51,657 nucleotides of DNA from a virus. Shown piece after piece: positions 1 to 9,216 of this stretch (its first letter is position 1; each line of letters opens with the position of its first letter). Both the position numbers and the translations under genes were made by a program. The notes beneath the pieces were generated by a model. That model did no database searches, was not told the DNA's origin, and was given only the letters and a program-made list of their open reading frames with translations. Location of the stretch: IMG/VR virus record IMGVR_UViG_3300030331_000022, positions 1 through 51,657 of that record. One strand, 5' to 3'.

Positions 1-2749
1 CTATTTCATTACTTGTGTCGCCTGTTGATTTAACTAAAATACCCTCATCACCTGCATCAGTACGTATTTCTAAATTTTTTGCTGGACTTGAGGTCCCAAT
101 TCCAACGTTGCCACGATCAAGAACAAGGTTGTCAGTAAATGACGTGCCATTATTTCTCAAAGTAAATGAATATTGGACTAGGCCAGATGAAACAACCTGA
201 TTGAGTTTTAAATCAAACTCACTACTAGACGTTAAAGAATACATCCAGTTTTGGACTACGTTTGTACCAACACCTTGTGCTGCGGGTTGTATAGTTAAAG
301 GAGCATCTTGATTTGTAGCTCCAACCCCAACGAAGCCATCAGTGTTAATTCGCATACGTTCAACAGCAGCACTCTCACTTGTACCTGAACTCCCACCAGG
401 AGCAGTAAAAAACTTTATGTTAGAGCCGCCTGTTCCACCACCAGCCCCACCTTTTAGTTGCAAGTCGGTACCTGGTTGGTTTGTACTACCTGCACCACTA
501 GAGCCTTGAATGATGCCAGTTGAGTTACCACCAGTAGCACCAACCACGAGAGAACCAAAGACATTGGTATTTTGACTGGAGTCGACCCGAATACCCTCTG
601 CGCCGCCAGTAACTAACGTCACCGTATCGCCTGTCGGTCTGGTCATGCCTGTGTTTGTGTCATTAGAAAAGGCAAAAGTTGGTGCTGAAACTGCGCCTGA
701 CGCACCTTGAATTTGATTATTGAATATGGCTGTTCCTGCATCTGACATGTCTAGGGTAAGGGCAGTTATTGTAGAACCACCATCGTTACCCCTAAATCTC
801 ATGTCATCATCTTGAACAGTGGAAATAATATCAACGTTGGCACCGTCAGTAATTTTAAATTGCATTTCTTGAGTACCATCAGCCGCAATCCTAACATCTC
901 CACCTGATACATCAAGGGTGATATCACCAGCAACATCAAAGGTTAGATCACCTGCACTCTCAAAGTCACCATTAGAACCATCGTGAGTAATTTTTAAGTC
1001 ACTGTCTGCACCAATGCTAAGTACAGCACCATCGTGATCTAAAAGAACATCACCTTTTATTGTAGTAAGAGATCCAACAGCATTACCAATAGTTACATCT
1101 ACTTCATCTTCAGCATTACCATCTCTTATTTCTAATCCTGATTGAGTTTCACCATCATGTGATGCCACTCTAAACTTCATGTAACCACCTGCACTTGCAG
1201 CAGCAGCAGCATTAATATGTGTTTCTATTGAGCCATAAGTAACATCAGCATTGTTCTCTGAGTTTCTACCTACAAAAAGTATTCTGCCTATTTCATCATC
1301 ACCAGCAGCACTTGCAGATTCTCTTTCAAATACCATTACAGGTCCAACAGAAGCATCTGCATCTGTAGATTTAAGAGTAAGTTGAGTAGAGTTATCAGAA
1401 GTTACAACTTCAACAGAGGTGTTAAAAACTGCAGAGCCACTAACATCTAGAGTACCATTAATATCAATATCTGTAGCAGTAAGATCAATTTCATCAGTAG
1501 CACCTAGTGACAATACGGTTCCACTAGAACCTTGAATAAACTGACTTGCGTCATTAAACATGATCTTATTAGTAGAGTTTAGTGTAAGTCCAGAACCATC
1601 AGTGTGTGTAAGAGTAGTATCACCATCATCACCAAATGATAACACTGCATTATCTGAGTCAAGAAACAAATCATCTGCTATAGTTAAATCACCTGTAGAG
1701 CTTAGTGTCATTTTAGCAGTGGCACTAGCAGCAGCAGTTTCAGATGCACCAGTAGTAAAAACTAATTTAGTAGAGTTAACACTAGAGGTAAACTCTGCCT
1801 CTGCTATAGCATGTATACCTGCAGCCACAGTAGCAGCATCTGTACCACTATCATCCCCTGCAGCAAACTCAATAGAACCAATAACTTCATTTGCAGTTAT
1901 TTCATTTTCTTCAGATTTAAGTTGTATTACTATTGGTTTATTATCACCTGTATTAGTGTTAGTAATTGTCAAACCTGTATCTGCTACATGAGTAACAGTT
2001 ATTTCACTATCTGCACCAAATGATAATACAGAGGCATCAGATAAAAGTTTAAGATCATTACCAAGCACTGCATCTTTAGCTACAGACAATCCACCATCTG
2101 TTTGTAGAGAGCCATCTGTTGTAGATGTTGCATCTGTAGCATCATCTGTTTTAAGGATACCTGCAGCAGTTACATTAGCTCCACTAAATGTAAGTGCAGT
2201 TGTAGATCCTGATTTAATTATTAAGTTACCTGATGTATTAGTTAATGCAGCATATTGTGTACCAGCATCTTTTAAAAATACATCACCACCATCTGCATCA
2301 AGCACAATGTCATCTGCAGTGTCAAGTATCAAATCACCAGTGTCATTTACAATGTAAGAGTTTGTTCCACCATGATACAAATTAAGATCTTCACTTGCCC
2401 CTAATGTTATACGTCCAACAGCACTATCACCTGTAAGATCATCTGCATCTGCATCTACAATAACTTTAATCGTATTAATAAACAAATCTTTAAAAGATAA
2501 AGAAGATGTACCCAAGTCTATTGCATTATTTGATTTAGGTGAAACAATCGTAGCACTAACGGTAATATCTTGTGCAGGACCAACAACAGATACTGGTCCA
2601 CCTTCAGCAGATGTACCATCATGTGTGTGACCACTTGTAGAAAATGCAGTTACAATGGCATCAAACTCTCCATCAAAGTCTGCAGCATTAATAACATTAC
2701 CGTCAGCAATATTATTGTCTGTATCGTTTCTTGTATAACCTGTTCCCAT
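1..2749 (-). CDS. Tail fibre / receptor-binding structural protein, 3' end cut by window edge
   Basis: An uninterrupted minus-strand frame starts at ATG 2749, preceded by AAGGT, and stays open to base 1, giving about 916 visible residues; the C-terminus is missing. The protein is low-complexity, rich in T, S, G, D and N. It is built from loosely repeated beta-type segments such as LSFGADSE and LTLNST, and ends in a stretch containing GNVGIGT, typical of long trimeric phage fibres and often followed by a C-terminal chaperone or tip domain. It is the last gene seen of the capsid-tail run, 4 bases after the nozzle-like gene. The fibre role follows from composition, size and position; no enzymatic motif was recognised. 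It could instead be a tailspike, but no lyase signature is visible. Confidence 0.8.
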   Translation of the reverse strand, partial: MGTGYTRNDTDNNIADGNVINAADFDGEFDAIVTAFSTSGHTHDGTSAEGGPVSVVGPAQDITVSATIVSPKSNNAIDLGTSSLSFKDLFINTIKVIVDADADDLTGDSAVGRITLGASEDLNLYHGGTNSYIVNDTGDLILDTADDIVLDADGGDVFLKDAGTQYAALTNTSGNLIIKSGSTTALTFSGANVTAAGILKTDDATDATSTTDGSLQTDGGLSVAKDAVLGNDLKLLSDASVLSFGADSEITVTHVADTGLTITNTNTGDNKPIVIQLKSEENEITANEVIGSIEFAAGDDSGTDAATVAAGIHAIAEAEFTSSVNSTKLVFTTGASETAAASATAKMTLSSTGDLTIADDLFLDSDNAVLSFGDDGDTTLTHTDGSGLTLNSTNKIMFNDASQFIQGSSGTVLSLGATDEIDLTATDIDINGTLDVSGSAVFNTSVEVVTSDNSTQLTLKSTDADASVGPVMVFERESASAAGDDEIGRILFVGRNSENNADVTYGSIETHINAAAAASAGGYMKFRVASHDGETQSGLEIRDGNAEDEVDVTIGNAVGSLTTIKGDVLLDHDGAVLSIGADSDLKITHDGSNGDFESAGDLTFDVAGDITLDVSGGDVRIAADGTQEMQFKITDGANVDIISTVQDDDMRFRGNDGGSTITALTLDMSDAGTAIFNNQIQGASGAVSAPTFAFSNDTNTGMTRPTGDTVTLVTGGAEGIRVDSSQNTNVFGSLVVGATGGNSTGIIQGSSGAGSTNQPGTDLQLKGGAGGGTGGSNIKFFTAPGGSSGTSESAAVERMRINTDGFVGVGATNQDAPLTIQPAAQGVGTNVVQNWMYSLTSSSEFDLKLNQVVSSGLVQYSFTLRNNGTSFTDNLVLDRGNVGIGTSSPAKNLEIRTDAGDEGILVKSTGDTSNEI

Positions 2750-2753
2750 TGTT

Positions 2754-5117
2754 TTACCTTCTTGTGTTTGTGCCGTACTCTAATGTCACTGTGTCAAGTG
2801 AAAAAGGTGGATCTGTACTATTACTTCTAAATTGTATTGCTGTTGTAAATCCTGTGCCTACTGTTTGTGTATTAAATAAGTTTTGAACTTTACCACCAAA
2901 CACAGCACCAGCATCTGTAATTCTAACATTACTTATAGTTTGTGTCAAAGCATTGCTTATAGTTATTGTAGTGCCATCTACATTTGTAATAGTAGTACCA
3001 CTAGGTATTCCTGTTCCTGCTATTGTATCACCAAATACCATATCAGAATTATCAGCCACAGTTATCGTAGTTCCTCCACTAGAGCCAGAACCAGTTGTTG
3101 CAAACTTAGCAAAAGTATTTACACCAAAGAATGCAATCTGTGCAGTTTCATTAGAGAAAGTTATTGCTGCAGGTTGCACAGAGTTTAATTCATCAAAATC
3201 AAACTTTAAATTAAAATCAAAATTAACTGCACCCTGTGGATCTGTAAATAAATTTGCTTTGTATACTGTTTTACGAATCCTTGGATCATTAAACGGCATA
3301 AAAGGTGATAGATATTCTGCAGATATATTAGATCCATCAAAACTATTACCGTCTTCCATTTTATAAAGAAGCCCATTGTCACCAGAAAAAACAATAATTT
3401 CGTTTGAGCCTACCATTTTACTTGATGCAGAAAATACTTCCATACCTCTTATTTCTGCAAATTGAAAGTCTGTGCCACCTTGAGGAGAAAACTGTGTAGC
3501 TATTATACCTTTAGCTGCAGCCCCAACTTGATCAGGATTAAATGCAAACAATCTATACTGTGACTTAGCTCTAATAGTTAAACTGGTAAATAAACTAGAT
3601 GATCTTATAAAATCACCCAAGGTAGACTGTATGGCTTTTGATATAATCCCTAAACCAAAGTCATTATTACGATCTGTAGCACTAAGTAATCTTAAACCAT
3701 CTGCAGTAAGAAACATAACGTCACCGCCTATTTCTTGAACAGTGTCACCATCAATACAACCTATATCTTCACTAATCGGTGCCAATGCAAAATTAGCTAA
3801 TGCTGTGCCTGTTATTTGTTGTATTGTTTTATCTGTAAATATTATAAGAGATTCTCTAAAAGGTATTAATGCTGTAACAGAACCGCCAACTCTAAAACTA
3901 CCACCACCATTACCCGATGTAAAATCACTATCCAATAATGGTCCTGTAAAAGAAACTACATCTCCCTTGCCATAAAATATATGTGTTTTAAAAGCAGTTA
4001 CATGTGTCGCAGATAATACATCAGATGGAGCACCTGTAAGCTCTACAAAGCTAGTACCATCATACAATGCAGGTGGGTTAGCTCCATCAACTATTGCAAC
4101 CTTACGTGTTCCTGTAAAGTTATATTCAGCAAATCTAGTTCTACCTGCACCTTCTCTGTTTAAACTTATAAACGTTACAGCAGCATTATCAGCAGGGGTA
4201 GATGCTAGGTTAGGACTTATTGCTAGTGTCTGTCCACCTGTACCACCAGCATCAGAAGTAACGGTATATACCTTATCAACATCAGCTATAGTAAACATAT
4301 CTCCTATTTGAGGAGCAACAGTTAATCCATCTACTGCTAATGTACCACCTGAGTTAGACCCACCATTAACCAACACAGTGCCATACGCAGGTACATTTAC
4401 TTTTGTAAAGCCACTACCAGATGTTTTATACAAGTCTGAGTTTAGTGCTACAATAACATCATCACCAAAAACTTCTACACCCTGTGTTCTGTAAGCAGTG
4501 TCATATGTTTTAAATGTTAATGCTGCACCATTTAATGGACTAAACTCTAATGCTACATCATTGCTTAAAGATTGTGAAGAAGATAAAACAATATTATTTT
4601 GATCTGTTACACTAGCCACAGTTACAGTTCCTGAAATACCTGTCCCTGTAACTTCCATTCCTGCTTCTATAGTGCCAGAATTTCCATCTAATACTAATGC
4701 TGTAGCACTACTTATTGCACCATTTACATTTGCTGTAGCACCAAGACTAGCAGATAGTGTTAACGTAGTTCTATTGTTACCAGCATCAAAAGATACACCT
4801 GTTATTGTATGTGTTCCTGTTATACCTGCTACAGTAAATGTATCTCCTGCTACAGGTGTAGTGTGTGTCCTAGCTACAGTTAGTGTAGTTCCTGTTTGAC
4901 CTTTTCCATCTACAACTGCTAGTCCGTATGGTGGTATCTTATTAGCATCAAACTTACTAAACCCAAGTATTCTCCTATACCCACCAACAATAGATGGCTC
5001 AAAGTTTTTTAGAGTTATTGCAGATCCAGGCATATTAATACCTTGTTGCAACGGACTTATATTTGTTACAAGCCCACCTCTAAACTCTACAGGAAACGTT
5101 TGTCGTTTAGTTGGCAT
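2754..5117 (-). CDS. Tail nozzle-like structural protein (T7 gp12-type position)
   Basis: A 787-residue protein beginning MPTKRQTFPVEFRGG. It is beta-rich, with G/T/S-rich inserted segments at about residues 70-190 and 670-740 that read like Ig-like or spike domains, and a core resembling podoviral tail-tube/nozzle proteins (segments such as YDGTSFVELTGAPSDV and LLTADGLRLLS). The gene lies directly after the adaptor gene (3-base gap) and before the fibre, the same order as tail tubular protein A, tail tubular protein B, fibre in T7-like phages. The assignment rests mainly on order, length (T7 gp12 is about 794 residues) and general resemblance to marine podovirus proteins. It probably forms the distal tail nozzle that holds the fibres. 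Confidence 0.65.
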   Translation of the reverse strand: MPTKRQTFPVEFRGGLVTNISPLQQGINMPGSAITLKNFEPSIVGGYRRILGFSKFDANKIPPYGLAVVDGKGQTGTTLTVARTHTTPVAGDTFTVAGITGTHTITGVSFDAGNNRTTLTLSASLGATANVNGAISSATALVLDGNSGTIEAGMEVTGTGISGTVTVASVTDQNNIVLSSSQSLSNDVALEFSPLNGAALTFKTYDTAYRTQGVEVFGDDVIVALNSDLYKTSGSGFTKVNVPAYGTVLVNGGSNSGGTLAVDGLTVAPQIGDMFTIADVDKVYTVTSDAGGTGGQTLAISPNLASTPADNAAVTFISLNREGAGRTRFAEYNFTGTRKVAIVDGANPPALYDGTSFVELTGAPSDVLSATHVTAFKTHIFYGKGDVVSFTGPLLDSDFTSGNGGGSFRVGGSVTALIPFRESLIIFTDKTIQQITGTALANFALAPISEDIGCIDGDTVQEIGGDVMFLTADGLRLLSATDRNNDFGLGIISKAIQSTLGDFIRSSSLFTSLTIRAKSQYRLFAFNPDQVGAAAKGIIATQFSPQGGTDFQFAEIRGMEVFSASSKMVGSNEIIVFSGDNGLLYKMEDGNSFDGSNISAEYLSPFMPFNDPRIRKTVYKANLFTDPQGAVNFDFNLKFDFDELNSVQPAAITFSNETAQIAFFGVNTFAKFATTGSGSSGGTTITVADNSDMVFGDTIAGTGIPSGTTITNVDGTTITISNALTQTISNVRITDAGAVFGGKVQNLFNTQTVGTGFTTAIQFRSNSTDPPFSLDTVTLEYGTNTRR

Positions 5118-5120
5118 GGA

Positions 5121-6065
5121 TTACAATACTCTGCTTGGTAGTATCTTAGTGTTCATTGCTCCTGTGGCAATAGCTGTTGAACGAACATAGTCATATCTAT
5201 TAATGTAAAGAGTACGCATATTTTTAATACCATCATCAAATGCACTTTTTAAAACCATAGCCTCTTGTGTTTCACCTCTAAACATATAAGCTGTATACAT
5301 AGCCCCATCTACAATTACATATCTAAATTGTACAGGTAAACTAGGAACATCTGTAGCTGCTGATAAATTAGTAGGCAGTTTGTAATAATCAAACTCTAAC
5401 ACATAAGGTTTGTCAGGGTATGGATAAAGTAAATAGTTATTGTCAGGGGTTCTTACAATAGCTCTAGGTACTTCTCCTTCGTTAAACTGTGTAACCACAG
5501 TGCTATTTGCTATAGTAGCTGCAGTTGTATTATTTGCTCCTCTAGTACATCCAGTAAAATCATTACCTGATATACCTGTGTAAGTTATTTCTTCAGCCCC
5601 TATATGCAAAGTACCCGTAGCCGAAAAGTTTGTTGTTGATGCGACAGTTATTGTTGTTACAGATGCAGATAGTCCAGAAGAAGCATTAACTGTAGTAGAT
5701 ACTATGGGGTCTTCTTGATTTGCATAATCTTTTGCTATGTATTCTTTATAGTCTAAAATACTTAAACTATTACCTATTGAACTTAAATTTACATCTTTTT
5801 TAATTCTTGCTGTAGAATAGTCTACAGACTTTGCATCTGTAGGTATAGAGTATCTAACTACACCTGCAGTTAAAGTTTTTGTTTCTGTATCATGGTTAAA
5901 TGGAAAGCCATACTCATGCTGATTAATATATCTTATAGAAGAGTTAATAGCATCCTTTACCATAGCATACTCACCTATTGCAGAGGCAAAATTACTAGCA
6001 GTAAGTTCAACCTCGTTTAGCCTTCTATTAACATCATTAACTAAACCTAAATAATCGTATGCCAT
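5121..6065 (-). CDS. Head-tail adaptor / tail tubular protein A-like
   Basis: A 314-residue protein starting MAYDYLGLVNDVNRRLNE. The N-terminal half is mostly helical (NDVNRRLNEVE, MVKDAINSSIRYINQ) followed by GFPFNHDTETKTL, a layout seen in podoviral gp4/gp11-type adaptors that sit under the portal. A T/S/G-rich insert at about residues 125-190 looks like an added beta domain. The C-terminal part contains PVQFRYVIVDGAMYTAYMF, consistent with the closing helices of tail tubular protein A. It lies between the 178-residue virion protein and the nozzle-like gene. Function is inferred from position and helical pattern; I could not run a profile search. Confidence 0.65.
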   Translation of the reverse strand: MAYDYLGLVNDVNRRLNEVELTASNFASAIGEYAMVKDAINSSIRYINQHEYGFPFNHDTETKTLTAGVVRYSIPTDAKSVDYSTARIKKDVNLSSIGNSLSILDYKEYIAKDYANQEDPIVSTTVNASSGLSASVTTITVASTTNFSATGTLHIGAEEITYTGISGNDFTGCTRGANNTTAATIANSTVVTQFNEGEVPRAIVRTPDNNYLLYPYPDKPYVLEFDYYKLPTNLSAATDVPSLPVQFRYVIVDGAMYTAYMFRGETQEAMVLKSAFDDGIKNMRTLYINRYDYVRSTAIATGAMNTKILPSRVL

Positions 6066-6087
6066 CTTATTCCCTTAGATCAAGCTA

Positions 6088-6112
6088 AAGGGGCCAACCT
6101 AAGTCAGCCCCT
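6088..6112 (-). terminator. Hairpin after the 178-residue gene; possible attenuator
   Basis: AGGGGC (6089-6094) and GCCCCT (6107-6112) form a GC-rich stem with a 12-base loop, just past the stop of the 6120-6656 gene and before the adaptor gene. In the coding direction only a short T stretch follows, so it may be a partial terminator or an RNA-processing or stability element that lowers tail-gene expression relative to capsid. On the opposite strand a run of five T follows, so it could also stop antisense transcripts. Confidence 0.45.
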
Positions 6113-6119
6113 AAAGTTT

Positions 6120-6656
6120 TTATGCGAGTAGATCACGATCCACTTCATTAGCAGAGCTAGACTGTGTTACATCATCCAAGAGTACACATACTGCGTACAC
6201 ACGAATAATACCGCCAGTAATAGTTCCACCAGAAGTTTCAATTTCTACATCAATAGTATCTGCTGATGCAGTATATACTGGTAGTTGAGTACATACGCCA
6301 CCAGATGTAATTGGAGGAGTGTGTGCTCCTACTGATGCACCATCTAGATCAAACGATGCAACAAATACATCCACGTCTGTACCAGTAATACCTACATGAA
6401 TAGCAGAGTCTGTAGTAGTACCTTCCATTGCAGTGACAACTTTAAATCCTGCAAATAGGATCAAAGTGTTTGCAGGGACAGCAATAGCTTCAATAATATC
6501 ATTTGCTGCTAGTGCAGTACCACCGTTTTGTAGGATAGCATCTGCAAGATCAATATCGTTCTGCAGAGTTACTAAACTTCCACGAAGCTGTTTATTGCCA
6601 GTACCGCCATTATTGGAAGTAGAGGCTGAGTTCGTGCTCATCGAAATAGTAGCCAT
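6120..6656 (-). CDS. Small virion protein after capsid (possible head decoration)
   Basis: A 178-residue protein of low complexity at the N-terminus (MATISMSTNSASTSNNGGTGN) followed by a beta-rich body (AVPANTLILFAGFKVV, DTIDVEIETSGGTITGG). No cysteine cluster beyond scattered residues and no membrane segment. It is the first gene after the major capsid gene, 16 bases away, where head decoration, stabilising or head-fibre proteins commonly sit. A structural role is inferred from position and composition; I do not recognise a named family. A hairpin follows its stop codon. Confidence 0.6.
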   Translation of the reverse strand: MATISMSTNSASTSNNGGTGNKQLRGSLVTLQNDIDLADAILQNGGTALAANDIIEAIAVPANTLILFAGFKVVTAMEGTTTDSAIHVGITGTDVDVFVASFDLDGASVGAHTPPITSGGVCTQLPVYTASADTIDVEIETSGGTITGGIIRVYAVCVLLDDVTQSSSANEVDRDLLA

Positions 6657-6672
6657 AATTCAATCTCCCTTC

Positions 6673-7746
6673 TTATGCTGCGTTATACTTGGCAGTGGTG
6701 ATAGCTTCTGGACGAAGAATCTTCCTACCATATAGATGCATACCACGAACAATGTCAGCAAAGCTGTCAGGGTCACGATATGTTTCTGTCTTATTAATCT
6801 GCTCTGCAGTTGCAACAGCAGAATCATGTCCAGCAACAATCACACCAAAATTTGAGTTTTGGTTAGCTGTTCCTGATGTTCCTGGACCTGTGCCTACGGC
6901 AGGAAGGTTTGAGGATACATACAAACGGAACCCGTGAAAGTTGTTGATTACAAGACCGTTACGTAGTCCACCTGACTCACCATAGTCTCCGTTCATAAAA
7001 CGGCTATCTTCGTCAGAAAGGATTTCCATAAACACTGGATCAATTACGAGCCAACGACCTTGTGTATCAACTTGTTGCTGATCAAGCAAACGTTTCATAC
7101 GTGCAATAATCATTGCAGGTGAAACAGTTGCAGTTGGAAGTGATGTGGCTCCAGGCATACGAGCAGTTACTGGAATCGAATGATCGCCAGCAGATGTCGT
7201 GGAGATGTTGCCAAAATCACCCTTCTTTAGTTTCATGCTTGAAAGCAGTTCATCATCACCTGCAGTCAAAACAGCTTTTTCACCACTTGCGGTGTCATTT
7301 GCTGTATCTGCCTTTGCATGTAATGCTGACTGTTTAAAGCCTGACATATAACCAAGAACTTCTTGGTCATACTGGTCAGCCAAACGATATGCTGCACGAT
7401 CTGTTGCCAGATCCATGAAGTTTACGTGACTGTGTGCCTCTTCGATGTCATCCATCTTAAAAGCAAAGTAGTTTGACTTGTCAACTACCAATGTGAAATC
7501 TTCATCGTCTAGGTCTTGTGCAGTGACAGTTGTGCCACGTGTATAAGCCTGAACGGAGATCTCAGGTTCTTTGATAATACGAACAGTATCACCTTGAGCA
7601 GAAATCTCCCCAAAGTAATCAGAGTTCGTAATATCCCCAACAGTAGCAGCCTTGCGAAAAGCAAGCTGAACCTGTTTGGAGTAGATTATAGGACTAAAAT
7701 TACCGTTAGGTAGGTTCCCATAACCCGATGCTGATGAAAAAGCCAT
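6673..7746 (-). CDS. Major capsid protein
   Basis: A 357-residue protein of the size and pattern of HK97-fold capsids of podoviruses. The N-terminal FSPIIYSKQVQLAFRKAATV, then QGDTVRIIKEPEISV, DDEDFTLVVDKSNYFAFKMDD, DQYDQEVLGYMSG and RWLVIDPVFMEILS are typical of the P-domain and spine of marine podovirus capsids. It lies between the scaffold gene (7993-8850) and small virion genes. An ideal ribosome-binding site AGGAGG (7755-7760) precedes ATG 7746, and a strong-looking promoter lies about 210 bases upstream, fitting the need for high expression. Confident as MCP on order, length and sequence feel. Confidence 0.9.
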   Translation of the reverse strand: MAFSSASGYGNLPNGNFSPIIYSKQVQLAFRKAATVGDITNSDYFGEISAQGDTVRIIKEPEISVQAYTRGTTVTAQDLDDEDFTLVVDKSNYFAFKMDDIEEAHSHVNFMDLATDRAAYRLADQYDQEVLGYMSGFKQSALHAKADTANDTASGEKAVLTAGDDELLSSMKLKKGDFGNISTTSAGDHSIPVTARMPGATSLPTATVSPAMIIARMKRLLDQQQVDTQGRWLVIDPVFMEILSDEDSRFMNGDYGESGGLRNGLVINNFHGFRLYVSSNLPAVGTGPGTSGTANQNSNFGVIVAGHDSAVATAEQINKTETYRDPDSFADIVRGMHLYGRKILRPEAITTAKYNAA

Positions 7747-7957
7747 GATATAATCCTCCTATAAGTTTGGCTTCACTATGAGCTAAACATATTTACATAG
7801 AGGCTGAATGATCTAATAGGGTGCATACTCTACTGATTGGCCTATCAGTTTTGTACGGGCCTATACACAAACAGGTAAGTCTTTTTGTTTAGGCTAATAT
7901 TAAGTATTCTTACTAGAAGGTAGTCCTATTAAGGGGCTTCTAACAATTATACATATA

Positions 7958-7985
7958 GTTATACTGTATATTTTTTATTTGTCAA
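7958..7985 (-). promoter_or_regulatory. Candidate sigma70-type promoter for the capsid gene
   Basis: On the minus strand TTGACA (7985-7980) is followed after 16 bases by TATAAC (7963-7958), close to the bacterial -35/-10 consensus. It starts 8 bases past the scaffold stop codon and would give the capsid gene its own transcript with a leader of about 205 bases. The leader (7747-7950) has no ORF of note but holds a small hairpin (ACTGAT 7832-7837 with ATCAGT 7844-7849, 6-base loop) and ends in AGGAGG. The same TATAAC -10 recurs at other likely promoters in this window. Confidence 0.6.
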
Positions 7986-7992
7986 CAGTATT

Positions 7993-8850
7993 TTATCGTG
8001 CAGAGCCAGATAAGTCATAAACAAACTTACCTGATCTGATTGATTCCATAATTGCGTCTGCAGCCTTTTCATATTGGTCTGCATTCATTTTAGCAACTTG
8101 AGATTCTTTAAACACGCCACTCGTATCTGTTGTTGCAGGTTCACTACGACTGGCACGACTATTAACTGATTTAGCTGCATCTTTTGAGCTATCTACTTTT
8201 TTAGTTTTAATGTTACGATCTGACTTATATAAATCAATAGCTCTTGCAGCAGAACGTGAGTCAGTATCATTTTCATATAATGCATCCTGTACCCACTTAG
8301 GTTGTTCATCTGCCCACTCATGAAAATCATCACTGTCTCTTATTTGACCAAAGTCAGGGTGAATTTGCATCAATTCTGCCTCTGCTTTTTCACGAGATGC
8401 AGTGGCTCTCATTTCATTTATTTCTTTTACTTTATCTTCTAATCCTGCAGATTGTTCTCTAGCTTTTTTAATTGCAATAGTTTCTACTATAGCTGCAACA
8501 TCAGGATGTTGTTTTGCCCAAGCATCAATATCTTCATCTGATTTAGGTAGACGTATTTCTTTTTGTGTAACTTCTTTTAGTTGCTTTTCAAGATTTTTAA
8601 ACTTGTCTTCCCAATCTTTTTCTTTTTGTTGCATGTGTCTGCGAAGATCACCATAACGTTTCTTAAAACTTTTTTCTTCTGCATTTACAGGTTCTTCTTC
8701 TTTAACTTCCTCTATAGATTCTTCATTTTTATTGTCAAGAAGTTCTTTTAGTTCCTGTTCATCTTTTTTTATTCTATTTTCATTTGCATTTTTTCTTTTC
8801 ATAAATGCGACTTTTTTTGGTTCTTCTTTAACCATTACTGTTTCATTCAT
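7993..8850 (-). CDS. Capsid scaffolding protein
   Basis: A 285-residue, highly charged, helix-forming protein. Residues about 20-125 are Lys/Glu-rich coiled coil (DEQELKELLDNKNEES, KDWEDKFKNLEKQLKEVTQK); the middle contains HPDVAAIVETIAIKKAREQS, and the C-terminus is a short basic helix (RSGKFVYDLSGSAR) of the type that docks scaffolds to the coat protein. It sits just upstream of the major capsid gene, the usual scaffold position. No protease motif was seen, so it is probably released rather than cleaved, but that is inference. Confidence 0.8.
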   Translation of the reverse strand: MNETVMVKEEPKKVAFMKRKNANENRIKKDEQELKELLDNKNEESIEEVKEEEPVNAEEKSFKKRYGDLRRHMQQKEKDWEDKFKNLEKQLKEVTQKEIRLPKSDEDIDAWAKQHPDVAAIVETIAIKKAREQSAGLEDKVKEINEMRATASREKAEAELMQIHPDFGQIRDSDDFHEWADEQPKWVQDALYENDTDSRSAARAIDLYKSDRNIKTKKVDSSKDAAKSVNSRASRSEPATTDTSGVFKESQVAKMNADQYEKAADAIMESIRSGKFVYDLSGSAR

Positions 8851-8919
8851 TATATTTCTTTCACTAGGGCCATCGTAGCCATGTTGGATGGGGGATGAGT
8901 AGCCAGCATATCTAGCAAT

Positions 8920-9216
8920 TTAACGTGTTGCTAGTCCACGTGGTTTTTCCATAGCACTAGGCATAGGAATATCTTGTTCTATTCTTTCAGGTTGTCTAGG
9001 CATGTCTGTTGGAATAGCATCCATTGTTTTATCAGGACGTTCAACAAAATTAAAAGCACTACCTAATTCTGGTCCAAGAACTTTACGAAGTACATCTGCT
9101 TGAGGTGTACCCTCCATATTTCTAAGGACTTCTTTTTCACTTTCTTCTAAATTATTATAATTACTAATAGCAAAGTCAATAAATTGAATTAGTGGATTAT
9201 TTTCTTCAGATTCCAT
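8920..9216 (-). CDS. Small acidic protein between virion gene and scaffold, function unknown
   Basis: A 98-residue protein, acidic in the N-terminal half (MESEENNPLIQFIDFAISNY, NLEESEKEVLRNMEG) and Pro/Met/Arg-rich at the C-terminus. Its ATG overlaps the TAA of the 9216-11243 gene (TAATG), so it is probably translationally coupled to it. No recognised domain. Position between portal-proximal genes and scaffold suggests a virion-assembly role, which is inference only. Confidence 0.65.
   Translation of the reverse strand: MESEENNPLIQFIDFAISNYNNLEESEKEVLRNMEGTPQADVLRKVLGPELGSAFNFVERPDKTMDAIPTDMPRQPERIEQDIPMPSAMEKPRGLATR

Noticed and set aside
1560-5000. Several plus-strand frames (for example 1560-1991, 2953-3366, 4672-4899)
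   Set aside because: They are antisense to the fibre and nozzle-like genes, lack ribosome-binding sites and read as low-complexity V/P/S or C/S/T strings mirrored from T/G/A-rich genes.
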